Shown here in pieces: positions 1-9,447 of a DNA stretch of 44,649 nt (its first letter is position 1; each line of letters begins with the position of its first letter). The notes under the pieces were generated by a model. That model saw only the letters and a list, made by a program, of their open reading frames with translations, was not told where the DNA came from and made no database searches. This DNA is from Ardenticatenaceae bacterium (GTDB taxonomy: Bacteria; Chloroflexota; Anaerolineae; Promineifilales; Promineifilaceae), in NCBI GenBank assembly GCA_027054335.1, contig JALUPA010000754.1, forward strand, positions 1 through 44,649, written 5' to 3'. Position numbers and translations under genes: made by a program.

Positions 1-224
1 GGTGTAATAGTGGGTGTGGGGGGCACGGCCGTAAAGGTTGGTGTAGATGGGGATGGAGATACGGCCGTAGCCATCGGCACAATCGTCTCCACCATCGCCG
101 CCCGCGTCGGCAGTTCCGGCGGCGGAACTGCCGGCAACAGACCGCACGCCGCCAAAAACAAAACGCCTCCCAGTACGACGATTAGGCAAATCGCCCTCCA
201 TTCATTAAGAAAAAATAGCTTCAT
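1..224 (-). CDS. Lipoprotein N-terminus, partial (continues beyond window start)
   Basis: Reverse strand reads MKLFFLNEWRAICLIVVLGGVLFLAACGLLPAVPPPELPTRAAMVETIVP...; signal peptide with LAAC lipobox, then a Pro/Thr-rich linker. The + strand ORF 10..261 is its shadow. Confidence 0.7.
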   Translation of the reverse strand, partial: MKLFFLNEWRAICLIVVLGGVLFLAACGLLPAVPPPELPTRAAMVETIVPMATAVSPSPSTPTFTAVPPTPTIT

Positions 225-363
225 AGGCCACCCAACTTATAAAAAACCAAAATTGTGTTAAAATCCAGACAACTTGCCACGGTCATGCACACAAAAATCC
301 GTAAAAATCGGCCCGATCCAGACAAATCCGTGACAAAAACAATTGTAACAAGGAACTGCAAGC

Positions 364-1194
364 ATGGATAATATCATTGAGGTTTCCGAAACCACATTCC
401 AATACGACGTCCTGCAACGCTCTACAGAAATCCCCGTTGTCGTTGACTTTTGGGCGCCCTGGTGCGGCCCCTGCCAGATGCTCAGTCCCATTCTGGAACG
501 GCTGGCCGACGACCCCGACTATTATTTCATCCTGGGCAAAGTCAACGTAGACGAAAATCCGCAGTTGTCCATGCAATACAGCATTCAGGGCATTCCTGCC
601 GTCCTGGCCTTCGTGGATGGGGAACTGGTGGATGGCTTTGTCGGCATGCAGACTGAAGGGCGCATTCGTGAATTTCTCAGCGATCTCATCCCTGACGAGA
701 CAGAACAGGCCATCAGCGACGGCAAAAGCCTTCTGGCTACCCGCCACTGGCACGACGCCGAACACGCCTTCCGCGATCTGCACGACGAGTTTCCCCACCG
801 GGCCGACGTAAACCTGGGGCTGGGTCTGGCTCTGTTAGCCCAGGGGCAGGCGTGCGAGGCATTGGCATATCTGCAAAAAGTGAAAGACGGCCGTGAACTC
901 ACCCAAACCGAAAAACTAATTCCCCTGGCTGAATTCATGTGCCGCACCGCCGAATCCCCGGACGACGTCGCCGACTTGGAACCGCTGGACGCCCAATACC
1001 GGCAAGCCGGCCGGCTCCTGCTCCACGGCAACTACGAAGCCGCTATGGACGGCCTCATTGACATCCTGCGCCAGGACAAACGCTACCGCAAAGGGGAAGC
1101 CCGCGCCGTCATGCTCGGCCTCTTCGAACTCCTCGGCGAAAACAACACCCTGACGCGGCAATATCGCAATGAACTGGCCTCAGTGTTGTTTTGA
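364..1194 (+). CDS. Thioredoxin domain protein with C-terminal TPR-like region (YbbN/CnoX-like)
   Basis: WAPWCGPCQ active site near the N-terminus, followed by a helical TPR-like C-terminus; 276 aa. Confidence 0.9.
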   Translation: MDNIIEVSETTFQYDVLQRSTEIPVVVDFWAPWCGPCQMLSPILERLADDPDYYFILGKVNVDENPQLSMQYSIQGIPAVLAFVDGELVDGFVGMQTEGRIREFLSDLIPDETEQAISDGKSLLATRHWHDAEHAFRDLHDEFPHRADVNLGLGLALLAQGQACEALAYLQKVKDGRELTQTEKLIPLAEFMCRTAESPDDVADLEPLDAQYRQAGRLLLHGNYEAAMDGLIDILRQDKRYRKGEARAVMLGLFELLGENNTLTRQYRNELASVLF

Positions 1195-1398
1195 TGCTTG
1201 ATGAGATAACCGTCAGGCAGCCTTCCCTCTCGTCCTGGATGTGGAAATGGACAAAACGCGGGACAAAAAGCCCGTCACTGCCCACAACTCACCCCGCTGG
1301 TCGCTGAATGTGCCCAACTGGTCGCCGCTCTGGACGGCCGTAACCATCAACGGCAATCTGTTCCTAGAAATCGAATAACCAGAAATAGCGTCTCCAAC

Positions 1399-1430
1399 AA
1401 AAAAGCCACCCCGTCAAGGAGTGGCTTTTT
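1399..1430 (-). terminator. Rho-independent terminator downstream of tRNA-Gln(CTG)
   Basis: aaaagccac...gtggcttttt hairpin; T-run in the minus-strand sense. Confidence 0.75.
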
Positions 1431-1434
1431 CTTA

Positions 1435-1505
1435 CTGCGGGACCAGGATTCGAACCTGGACTAGACGGTTCAGAGCCGCCGGTTCTGCCATTAAACTATC
1501 CCGCA
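1435..1505 (-). tRNA. tRNA-Gln (anticodon CTG)
   Basis: Reverse complement TGCGGGATAGTTTAATGGCAGAACCGGCGGCTCTGAACCGTCTAGTCCAGGTTCGAATCCTGGTCCCGCAG folds as a cloverleaf; anticodon loop CTCTGAA; T arm GGTTCGAATCC. Confidence 0.93.
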
Positions 1506-1614
1506 CTATCAATCTCAAGCGGCAAAATTCTACCAAAAGGTACCATTCAAGGCAACATCGTTTATTGCCGACTCAGGCCGCAGATTACACAACTTAGTAA
1601 TTGTCCAGAAATTA

Positions 1615-1666
1615 GTTCGTAGTAACGACTTTAGTCGTCCAGACCGCTAAAGCGGTTACTACGAAC
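1615..1666. repeat. Intergenic inverted repeat, 12-bp arms with inner hairpins
   Basis: gttcgtagtaac gactttagtc gtccaga ccgctaaagcg gttactacgaac. Confidence 0.8.
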
Positions 1667-1767
1667 AAAAACGGGAAATAATTTTTAGGCGTTTACTTAG
1701 CGCAGGTTTTCACAAATTCAATCCAGAAAATCCGCACAATCCGCGGCTAAAAAATAAAAATCCGAGC

Positions 1768-3234
1768 CTACTGAAATTGAGCCAACGCCGCATCAATCCG
1801 CTCCAGAGAAGGCAGCCGCCCCAAAGCCACAATACACTCAAACACCGGCGGCGACACCTTCTGCCCGGTAATCACCAGCCGCAATTTACCCAGAAACGGC
1901 CCCGGCTTGTCTGTAGACGTATTGCGCACGCCAATCAACGTCAACCCCTCGCCAATCGTGTCCACGTCAAACGAATCCACCGTCGCCAGGAAATTCCGCG
2001 CTTCCCGGAACGCATTTTCTGCGGCCGGTAACGGCAGTTTTTTGTCCCATAACTTTTCCAGCGGCGGGACCGGCCTCTCTTCATATAAAAAGCGGACAAA
2101 AGGCAGCACGTCCGTAAATTTCTTCAGCCGGATTGACAACGATGGCGTCAAAATCTCCAACTGCCCCACATCCACCTTGTACCCCTCTTTCTCCAAAAAC
2201 GGGGCGATGGCTTCCGCCAGGGCGTGCGGTTTCATCTCCTGAATGTACAAACCGTTCAGCCAATCCAGCTTACTGTAAGGCAGTTTGGTAGGGGACGAAC
2301 TGACGTCCGCCAGGTCAAACCGCTCAATCGCCTCCTCCATGCTAAACTTTTCCACGTCGTCGCCAAACGTCCAGCCCACGTTTGCCAAAAAGTTCAACAC
2401 CGCTTCCGGCAAATAGCCCGCCGCCATAAATTCGTCCGCCCGCACCAATACCTTTTCCCCGCTGTCCGTAAACGCCTGATGCCGCTTGCTCAGTTTACCC
2501 TTACCGCTGGGGTTCAAAATAACCGGCAGATGCACAAAAACAGGCATCTCCCAGCCAAACGCCTTATACAAATTGACGTGAACTGGCGCCGTATTGAGCC
2601 ATTCCACGCCCCGCGTAATGTGAGAAATTTCCATCAAATAATCGTCCACAACTACCGCCAGATGGTACGTGGGCAGACCATTGGATTTGAGCAGGACGTA
2701 ATCAGTAAACTGATCGTTGTTAAAAGTCACGTCACCACGCAGCAGGTCAGGCACAACCGTTTCCCCCTCCAGCGGCATTTTGAAGCGGATGACGTAGGGC
2801 TTACTCTGCGCTTCCAGTTCCGCCACCTTGTCCGCCGGGTAATCCCGATAACGGCGGTCATAGCCAAAAGGAACGCCCGCTTCCCGCATCTGGGCCAGTT
2901 CCTCCGGGGTGGCAAAACATTTGTAAGCGTGCCCGTTTTCCACTAACCAATTAGCCCATTTCTGGTACAGTCCCCGTCGCTCTGTCTGGACGTAGGGGCC
3001 ATAGGGGCCGCCGACGTCGGGGCCTTCGTCCCAGTCCAGGCCAAACCAGCGCAGGCTCTCTATCAGATTTTCCTGCGCGCCGGGGACGGTACGTTTGGTG
3101 TCTGTGTCCTCAATACGCAGAATAAATTGTCCGCCGTAATGCCGGGCGTGCAGCCAGGCAAACAAAGCGGCCCACACCCCGCCAATGTGCAGGTAGCCTG
3201 TGGGGCTGGGGGCAAATCGGGTTCGTACTGTCAT
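1768..3234 (-). CDS. gltX: Glutamyl-tRNA synthetase
   Basis: MTVRTRFAPSPTGYLHIGGVWAALFAWLHAR (HIGH-like motif) and KLSKRHQA (KMSKS-like motif); 488 aa. Confidence 0.97.
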   Translation of the reverse strand: MTVRTRFAPSPTGYLHIGGVWAALFAWLHARHYGGQFILRIEDTDTKRTVPGAQENLIESLRWFGLDWDEGPDVGGPYGPYVQTERRGLYQKWANWLVENGHAYKCFATPEELAQMREAGVPFGYDRRYRDYPADKVAELEAQSKPYVIRFKMPLEGETVVPDLLRGDVTFNNDQFTDYVLLKSNGLPTYHLAVVVDDYLMEISHITRGVEWLNTAPVHVNLYKAFGWEMPVFVHLPVILNPSGKGKLSKRHQAFTDSGEKVLVRADEFMAAGYLPEAVLNFLANVGWTFGDDVEKFSMEEAIERFDLADVSSSPTKLPYSKLDWLNGLYIQEMKPHALAEAIAPFLEKEGYKVDVGQLEILTPSLSIRLKKFTDVLPFVRFLYEERPVPPLEKLWDKKLPLPAAENAFREARNFLATVDSFDVDTIGEGLTLIGVRNTSTDKPGPFLGKLRLVITGQKVSPPVFECIVALGRLPSLERIDAALAQFQ

Positions 3235-3260
3235 AATTTTTCCTTGTAATTGGTAATTTA

Positions 3261-3300
3261 ATTAGTAATTGGAGATTGGAGATCAATTTAATCTCCAATT
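3261..3300. repeat. Heptamer-type inverted repeat (aattggagatt/aatctccaatt)
   Basis: attagtaattggagattggagatcaatttaatctccaatt. Confidence 0.75.
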
Positions 3301-3443
3301 TCTTAATCTCTATAGAGAAATTTTACCCGGTTTGGAATTTGGTAGCCAATTTGGGCGCATTATCTTATGATTGGGGTATGTTTCGTACTTCGAATTGCGT
3401 ATTTGGGGATGGTTCAGCAATCCGGAAAATTAACTTGACATTT

Positions 3444-3498
3444 TGTAGGGCGATTTTGTAAATCGCCCCTCCTGGACGATTTGCAAAATCGTCCTACA
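3444..3498. repeat. Nested inverted repeat between gltX and amidohydrolase
   Basis: tgtagggcgattttgtaaatcgcccctcctggacgatttgcaaaatcgtcctaca. Confidence 0.8.
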
Positions 3499-3552
3499 TC
3501 CCCATATTTCGTGATTTTTTCGCAATACGGAATACACTAAATGGAGGCAATA

Positions 3553-4950
3553 ATGACAACTTTACTGGTGAAGAACACGGCCGTACTCGCCACCATGGAC
3601 GACGAAAGACGAGAAATCCCCAACGGCGGGCTGTTCATCCGGGATAATGTGATTGAGCAGGTGGGGCCAACGAAGGAGTTGCCGCAAACGGCTGATACCA
3701 TTTTAGACCTGACCGACCACGTCGTCCTGCCCGGCCTGGTCAACACTCACCACCACCTGTACCAATCCCTCACCCGTGTGTTGGCGCAGGACAGCAACCT
3801 GTTCGACTGGCTGACGACGCTGTACCCGATCTGGGCCAATCTGACAGACGAAGCCATTTACGTCAGCACGCTGACCGGGCTGGCGGAACTGGCGCTGGCA
3901 GGTTGCACCACCAGCAGCGACCACCTGTACATCTTCCCCAACGACTGTACGCTGGACAGCCAGATTCGGGCGGCGCAGGAGATTGGCGTGCGCTTTCACG
4001 CAGCGCGGGGTTCCATGTCGCTGGGCGAAAGCCAGGGCGGGCTGCCGCCGGATCGGGTGACGGAAGACGAGGATTTTATTTTACAGGACAGCCGCCGCTT
4101 GATTGAGACGTATCACGACAACGGCCGTCACGCCATGATCCGCGTCGTGCTGGCCCCCTGTTCCCCTTTCTCCGTTACCCCGGATTTAATGCGGGAATCG
4201 GCCGAAATGGCCCGCGCCTATGGCGTCCGCCTGCACACCCATCTGGCCGAAACCCTGGAAGAAGAGGAGTTTTGCCTGGAGACCTTCGGGATGCGCCCCG
4301 TCCCCTACGTGAAATCGCTCGGCTGGACGGGAGAGGATGTGTGGCACGCCCACTGCGTCCACATGAGCGCGCCGGAAATCGAGCTGTTTGGGCAAACGGG
4401 TACCGGCGTGGCTCACTGCCCCACCAGCAACATGCGTCTCGCTTCCGGTATTGCTCCCGTCCTGGCCTGGCGGGAAGCCAACGTGCCGGTCGGGTTGGGG
4501 GTGGACGGCTCCGCTTCCAACGACGGCGGCCATCTGCTCAGGGAAGCGCGGCAGGCGATGCTCTTGCAGCGCGTGGCCCCGCACCGCTATCTGAGCGAAA
4601 AACCGGGCGGCCGGGGCGGTTTTGGCGGCCGTCCCGACGCGATGTCGGCGCGGCAGGCGTTGGAACTGGCGACGCGGGGTGGCGCAGCCGTGTTGGGGCG
4701 GGACGATATTGGCTATCTGGCCCCCGGCATGAGCGCGGATTTTATTGCGTTGGACCTGAACGATATTGCTTTTTCCGGCGCGTGGCACGATCCGGTCGCG
4801 GCCGTCGTGTTCTGCCAGCCACCCAACGTGGATTACGCGGTGATCAATGGGCAGGTGGTGGTGGAAAACGGCCGTATCGCCACCATTGATCTCCCCGCCA
4901 TCCTGGAACGGCACAACCAAATTTCCTTGCAGATGGTGCGGGGAGATTAG
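3553..4950 (+). CDS. Amidohydrolase, 8-oxoguanine deaminase / hydroxyatrazine ethylaminohydrolase-like
   Basis: LPGLVNTHHHLYQSLTR metal-binding motif; HTHLAET, HCVHMSAPEI, GVDGSASNDGG motifs. Confidence 0.88.
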   Translation: MTTLLVKNTAVLATMDDERREIPNGGLFIRDNVIEQVGPTKELPQTADTILDLTDHVVLPGLVNTHHHLYQSLTRVLAQDSNLFDWLTTLYPIWANLTDEAIYVSTLTGLAELALAGCTTSSDHLYIFPNDCTLDSQIRAAQEIGVRFHAARGSMSLGESQGGLPPDRVTEDEDFILQDSRRLIETYHDNGRHAMIRVVLAPCSPFSVTPDLMRESAEMARAYGVRLHTHLAETLEEEEFCLETFGMRPVPYVKSLGWTGEDVWHAHCVHMSAPEIELFGQTGTGVAHCPTSNMRLASGIAPVLAWREANVPVGLGVDGSASNDGGHLLREARQAMLLQRVAPHRYLSEKPGGRGGFGGRPDAMSARQALELATRGGAAVLGRDDIGYLAPGMSADFIALDLNDIAFSGAWHDPVAAVVFCQPPNVDYAVINGQVVVENGRIATIDLPAILERHNQISLQMVRGD

Positions 4951-4983
4951 AGATTGGTTCAATCTTTGAGATTGAACCAATCT
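4951..4983. terminator. Hairpin downstream of amidohydrolase gene
   Basis: agattggttcaatct ttg agattgaaccaatct, 15-bp stem; no strong T-tract, so the terminator role is tentative. Confidence 0.5.
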
Positions 4984-5026
4984 GGGCTAAATACGAAGTA
5001 GCGTATTGAGTTTACTCAAAACCTCT

Positions 5027-5275
5027 TTACCAAACCTCGTTGCCGACAGCGCCACCCGTCTCTATCTCGCCATGCAAATTTTCATCCGTCACGCCCGCCA
5101 AAAGATCCTCCAGCGTATGGGTAAGCGCTGGTTCCGGAGCTATCACCAGTTTGCCGTCGGTTAATGTCAGTTCAACAGGCGAATTAGCACTTATCTGGAT
5201 TTCATCTGCATATGTTTTGGGAATACGCAAAGCCAAACTGTTCCCCCATTTTTGCACATACGTTTTCATAATCAA
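5027..5275 (-). CDS. AbrB/MazE-type antitoxin, apparently orphan
   Basis: MKTYVQKWGNSLALRIPKTYADEIQISANSPVELTLTDGKLVI; no MazF-like ORF downstream. Confidence 0.85.
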   Translation of the reverse strand: MIMKTYVQKWGNSLALRIPKTYADEIQISANSPVELTLTDGKLVIAPEPALTHTLEDLLAGVTDENLHGEIETGGAVGNEVW

Positions 5276-5410
5276 CCTCCGTCAATTCATGGCGTATCTA
5301 CAATGAATATACATCAGCAAAAGATAGAAGCCAGGTTTTTCTCGTATTGTCTCTGGCTTCCCCTTATAGTATAGTCCCCTCATTCACTGGTAAAAACATA
5401 GGGAACAAAA

Positions 5411-6289
5411 ATGCTCATTGCCACCAACGGTATCCTAATCAGCCAAAAAGGAGACGTGCTGCTCATTCAGCGGAACGATACGCGCACCTTTGCCCCGCCC
5501 GGCGGCACACTGGAAGCGGGCGAACTGCCTACCGACGGTGTGGCCCGCGAAGTGCGGGAAGAAACCGGACTGATCGTCATGCCGGTGCGTCTGGCAGCAC
5601 TTTCCTTTCTGCCCATCAAACCGCAGCCTTACTTTGCCTTCATCTTTCGCTGCCTGATGCGCGGTGGGGAGATTCAACCGTCCCCGGAATCGCCCCACGT
5701 GGGGTTTTATCCTTATGACAAGCTGCCCCGGCCGATGGCTGCCATGCACCGGCGGCGGATTGAAACGGCCGTCACCCATCCCGGCGGTCCCGTCATCTGG
5801 CAAACAGACACACTCAACTGGCGCGACCGTCTCGGCCACTTCCTCTTGAACAACGTCGTCTATCGCTATTACGCCTGGCAGCGGCAGCGGGGAACACGAC
5901 CGCCTTACCAGCCGCCCCCCACCTGGCAAATTACTGTCTACGCCGTCGTCCAGAACCCGCAGGGAGAGGTGTTGTGGCTGAAGGATGCCGGCGATCAATG
6001 GCGTCTGCCCGGCGGCCCGGCAAACGATCAGACGCCGCCCTGGGAAACGGCCGTAGCCCTCACCCCTCTGCCCATCCGGCTAACCAACCTGACCGGCGTC
6101 TACACCGCCAAAAATGCTGCCGAGATGACGTTGGTGTTTACGGCCGTAACCAACCAGACTACCCTGCCCGACTCCGCCCTCTGGTTCCCGTCCGATCAAC
6201 CCCCGCCAACATCAGCCGCGCAGCACCAGTACCGTCAGGACGCCCTCGGCCCCAGTGAAATCACCCTTTTCCACAGCTTACATAACTGA
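5411..6289 (+). CDS. Nudix hydrolase with possible degenerate second Nudix domain
   Basis: Nudix box GGTLEAGELPTDGVAREVREETGL; C-terminal half has QGEVLWLKDAGDQWRLPGGPAN but no full Nudix box. Confidence 0.85.
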   Translation: MLIATNGILISQKGDVLLIQRNDTRTFAPPGGTLEAGELPTDGVAREVREETGLIVMPVRLAALSFLPIKPQPYFAFIFRCLMRGGEIQPSPESPHVGFYPYDKLPRPMAAMHRRRIETAVTHPGGPVIWQTDTLNWRDRLGHFLLNNVVYRYYAWQRQRGTRPPYQPPPTWQITVYAVVQNPQGEVLWLKDAGDQWRLPGGPANDQTPPWETAVALTPLPIRLTNLTGVYTAKNAAEMTLVFTAVTNQTTLPDSALWFPSDQPPPTSAAQHQYRQDALGPSEITLFHSLHN

Positions 6290-6349
6290 CAAATGACCAA
6301 GAAGGAAGATATAGGCGCCCACCTCCAAATAACATCTCTGGAAAGATGA

Positions 6350-6736
6350 TTGACGACCGATCTTGCCCCTCAAGCGCCCTGCCATTTGCAAATTGCCTTT
6401 GCCCTCATCCGGCTGGAATCGTATGCGGAAGCGTTCAGCCATTTGCCGCAAAACCGAACCGTCATCAAGCTCAAGGAAGATGCCCAATTCGGCTATATTT
6501 CGGTGCAGGATCAGGGATTGGGTCTTTCAGCGCGTGATCAGGAGCAATTGTTCCACAAATTTGCTCGTCTGAGCACCACGCCGACGGGCCAGGAACGTTC
6601 GATTGGCCTGGGATTGTACATTACAAAGAAGATGGTGGAGATGATGAACGGCCGTATCTGGGCCGAGAGCGAGGGGAAGGGGAAAGGGTCTGTTTTTACG
6701 GTACAACTGCCTTTAGCCGGGCAGATGGCAACGTAG
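6350..6736 (+). pseudogene. C-terminal HATPase fragment of a sensor histidine kinase
   Basis: VQDQGLGLSARDQEQLFHKFARLS...SIGLGLYITKKMVEMMNGRIWAESEGKGKGSVFTVQLPL (G1/F/G2 boxes) but no HisKA or N-box region upstream. Confidence 0.65.
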
Positions 6737-6739
6737 ACA

Positions 6740-8809
6740 TCACAACAACAGATGCAGTTTTTCGTAAATTTCGGGGCGTTTGACCAGAGCAGCTTCCCGG
6801 TATAGCTGGCTGAATCGGGACAGATCGAGGAGACGGAGGACGGCCGTTTCCGCCACGTCGGCCGGGAGTAGGCTGTGAAAACGGCCCATTTCCAGCCGGT
6901 TAGAGGCAAGGGAAACGCATTGTCGGGCCGCTTCCCGGCCGATTTTTTCCTCCCAGGCGGGCAGTTGGGTCAGCGGCGGCCGTACCAGCAAACAGTATTC
7001 GTTAATTGCTTCGGCGGCCAGAGCGTGATTGAGGAGGACGGCCGTCAGTAATTCCCCCCACACCGTCCCCCAAAAATGGAAGAGGTAAATGCCGTTTTCG
7101 GCCGGCAGCGCCGCCATCTGCCCCGGCTGCAAATTCAAGGAGCGAGCCACCGCCTGCGTGACGGTAAAGGGGATGGCAGCATACGTTTTCTGGAAGCGCA
7201 AAATCTCGTCCGCTTGCTGCCCCGGCGCGGGGGCCAGGCCAAAGCGGTATTTGTCCTGCCAGACCACCTTCATCAGCTTGCCGCCAAAGAGGACAACCGT
7301 GCCTTTTTTATAAACTCGCTCCGTTTGGGCAATAGTTTTACCGGTGTAGGCGTCTACGGCCGTGGCTGCCCGCACGTCTGCGCCGATGTTGGCGTAAATT
7401 TCGTGCCTGTCCAGCAACTCTTCCAGTTCCACGTCCGGCTTCCACTCCCCCAACCGCCCGGCGCGCAGATAACGGGCAAAAGTCAATTGGGCCAGAATGC
7501 GATTGATGTCGTCACTGGTCACTTCTGGGGGGGCAATGCGGCGCACGTCAGCCCGGCGGACACTGCCGGTGGGGCTTTGTTTGATCAGGCTGAAGATTTG
7601 CTGGATGAGAACAGAGGGGCGGAAAGCATATTGGGGAGATTGGAGATTGGAAATTGGAGATTGAGAATCGCCAATCTCTAATCGCCAATCTCCAGTCTCT
7701 TGCACTTCCGCTAACTGCAATAACGCCTCAAACCGCGCCCATTCGCCGGGGGATTTGGGCAGGCAGAGGACGCGGGTGTGGGCGGCGCGGCGGCTGCCCC
7801 GGCCGATGCGCTGTAAGAAGGAGGTCAGGTCAGGCGGCGCGCCGAGGAGGGCTACGTCGTCCACGCTGCCGATGTCAATGCCTAGTTCCAGGGTGGAGGT
7901 ACTGACGCAGACGGCCGTACTGGCTGCGGCAAAACGGGTTTCCACTTCCAGGCGCATTTTGGCGTCCAGATTGCTGTAGTGGACGAAAATTTCGGCGTGA
8001 TGGGGCAGATGGCGGCGCAGGTAAACGGCCGTTTCCTCCACCTCGTCCCGCGAATTACAAAAAAGCAGCGTCTTTTGCGCCGCCCGCCGCCCCAAAGCGT
8101 TGACCAGTTCGGCCAAATCATACAACGGCGCAATTTCCGCTTCAATGCGACGGCCGCCCGGCGCAGACACAATTACCCCGTCCCGCAAATACCGCCGGGC
8201 AATCCCTTCCGGGTCCGGCACGGTCGCCGAAAGGGCGATGCGCTGCATAAAACCGGCGTCCGGGTCGGCGTACTGGCGGATACGCTCGATACGAGGCAGC
8301 AGGCAGCGAATTTGGTCGCCGCGCGGCGCATTGTCAAACAGGTGAATCTCGTCCAGAACGATGGTGTGCAGCCCGGCAAAAAGGCGCGGGGCGCGGGTGA
8401 GCAGGCTGTCGGTGGATTCGGGCGTGGTGATGAGGATGGCCGGGGAACGTTCCACATCCAGGAAGGGAGCGTCCCCCGTTTTCCAGCCGAGGGCAATGCC
8501 ACTGCCGGCCAGGGGTTCGCGCAGCCGTTGGTACAGGTCGCGTACCAGGGCGCGGGTAGGGCAGATGTAGAGGATTGTGAGATTGGAGATTGGAGATTGG
8601 GTGAGGCGGGGCCAGTGGCGTTCCAGGAGGGGAGCGATGACGGCTTCGGTTTTGCCGGCGGCGGTGGCAGCGATGAGGAGGGTATCACGGCCGTTGAGGA
8701 TGAGAGGAATGGCTTGCTGCTGGATGGGGGTGAAACGGCCGTGTCGCGTAAAAAAGAGCGGCCATGTGTGGGGAATGGCGGCCTTAACCTCTTGCGGGGA
8801 GAACGTCAT
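6740..8809 (-). CDS. Lhr-like superfamily 2 DEAD/DEAH helicase (BrxHI-like candidate)
   Basis: LIAATAAGKTEAV (motif I), VLDEIHLFD (II), LSATVPD (III), STSTLELGIDIGSVDDV, QRIGRGSRR (VI). Start chosen at MTFSPQEVKAA. Confidence 0.85.
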   Translation of the reverse strand: MTFSPQEVKAAIPHTWPLFFTRHGRFTPIQQQAIPLILNGRDTLLIAATAAGKTEAVIAPLLERHWPRLTQSPISNLTILYICPTRALVRDLYQRLREPLAGSGIALGWKTGDAPFLDVERSPAILITTPESTDSLLTRAPRLFAGLHTIVLDEIHLFDNAPRGDQIRCLLPRIERIRQYADPDAGFMQRIALSATVPDPEGIARRYLRDGVIVSAPGGRRIEAEIAPLYDLAELVNALGRRAAQKTLLFCNSRDEVEETAVYLRRHLPHHAEIFVHYSNLDAKMRLEVETRFAAASTAVCVSTSTLELGIDIGSVDDVALLGAPPDLTSFLQRIGRGSRRAAHTRVLCLPKSPGEWARFEALLQLAEVQETGDWRLEIGDSQSPISNLQSPQYAFRPSVLIQQIFSLIKQSPTGSVRRADVRRIAPPEVTSDDINRILAQLTFARYLRAGRLGEWKPDVELEELLDRHEIYANIGADVRAATAVDAYTGKTIAQTERVYKKGTVVLFGGKLMKVVWQDKYRFGLAPAPGQQADEILRFQKTYAAIPFTVTQAVARSLNLQPGQMAALPAENGIYLFHFWGTVWGELLTAVLLNHALAAEAINEYCLLVRPPLTQLPAWEEKIGREAARQCVSLASNRLEMGRFHSLLPADVAETAVLRLLDLSRFSQLYREAALVKRPEIYEKLHLLL
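7631..7700. repeat. Heptamer inverted repeat inserted in frame within the helicase CDS
   Basis: ttggggagattggagattggaaattggagattgagaatcgccaatctctaatcgccaatctccagtctct; translates as ETGDWRLEIGDSQSPISNLQSPQ. Confidence 0.85.
8576..8601. repeat. Single-arm agattgg heptamer array within helicase CDS
   Basis: gtgagattggagattggagattggg; encodes TQSPISNL just before helicase motif TILYICPTRAL. Confidence 0.7.
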
Positions 8810-9122
8810 GGTATTCGGCAAAATCTTCCAGTGGCGCGTCAAAATCGTCGGCAATAAACAAGATGCTTTCTTTAGCTCCCCCCAGCCGTCTTTGCAGACG
8901 TGCTTCCGGTTGTGCTTCAGAGACAGCTACATATTCCAATACCGCGCGGATGTCGGCCAGCTCCAGTGAGGGGTATTCGCGCAGAATTTCTTCTTCAGAA
9001 ATACCTTGAGACACCATTCGCACAATTAACTCTATCGGAATGCGTGTATTCCTGATAACCGGTTTGCCGGTCATAACTCGCGGATTCATTTGAATGCGTT
9101 CTAAAATATCTTGCTTATCCAT
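8784..9122 (-). CDS. DUF433-type antitoxin with Phd-like C-terminal tail
   Basis: NPRVMTGKPVIRNTRIPIELIVRMVSQGISEEEILREYPSLELADIRAVLEYV is DUF433-like; tail RLQRRLGGAKESILFIADDFDAPLEDFAEY matches the Phd antitoxin at 9828-10058. Confidence 0.82.
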   Translation of the reverse strand: MDKQDILERIQMNPRVMTGKPVIRNTRIPIELIVRMVSQGISEEEILREYPSLELADIRAVLEYVAVSEAQPEARLQRRLGGAKESILFIADDFDAPLEDFAEYHDVLPARG

Positions 9123-9402
9123 AAGTTTGTCTCTTTACCAATCTTCATCATCTTCCATCTCGATCTCAGCAGCAACCAACTCTCGCCACAAATCAAACAG
9201 TTCAGGTTCAGCTCCGGATGTCTACAAACTATGCCGCGCATGGAGAGACGGCCGTTCCCTAACTAAGTAAACATCCATGACTTTACTGAAAAAACTGCAA
9301 AGGACGCAAAGAGCGTGGAGATTTGCCAGAGAAAAATCTAGACAAATCCGCGCAATCCGCGGCTTTTTTCAGTAGACTCATCCATAAATAACTTCCCGTT
9401 TT

Positions 9403-9435
9403 AGTTGACAGTCACCTGAGAGGCGACTGTCAACT
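9403..9435. repeat. Inverted repeat agttgacagtc/gactgtcaact
   Basis: agttgacagtcacctgagaggcgactgtcaact. Confidence 0.75.
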
Positions 9436-9447
9436 TGGCGCAAAAAA

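Noticed and set aside
10-261. 83-aa + strand ORF at the window start
   Set aside because: The opposite strand encodes a convincing lipoprotein signal peptide with lipobox; the + ORF is its shadow.
1207-1378. Possible small gene after the thioredoxin gene
   Set aside because: No convincing start or family; short degraded-looking sequence only.
2224-2946. 240-aa + strand ORF opposite gltX
   Set aside because: Antisense shadow of a well-supported gltX; no recognisable motifs.
7979-8857. 292-aa + strand ORF opposite the helicase
   Set aside because: Low-complexity shadow ORF in GC-rich coding DNA; the helicase frame has all motifs.
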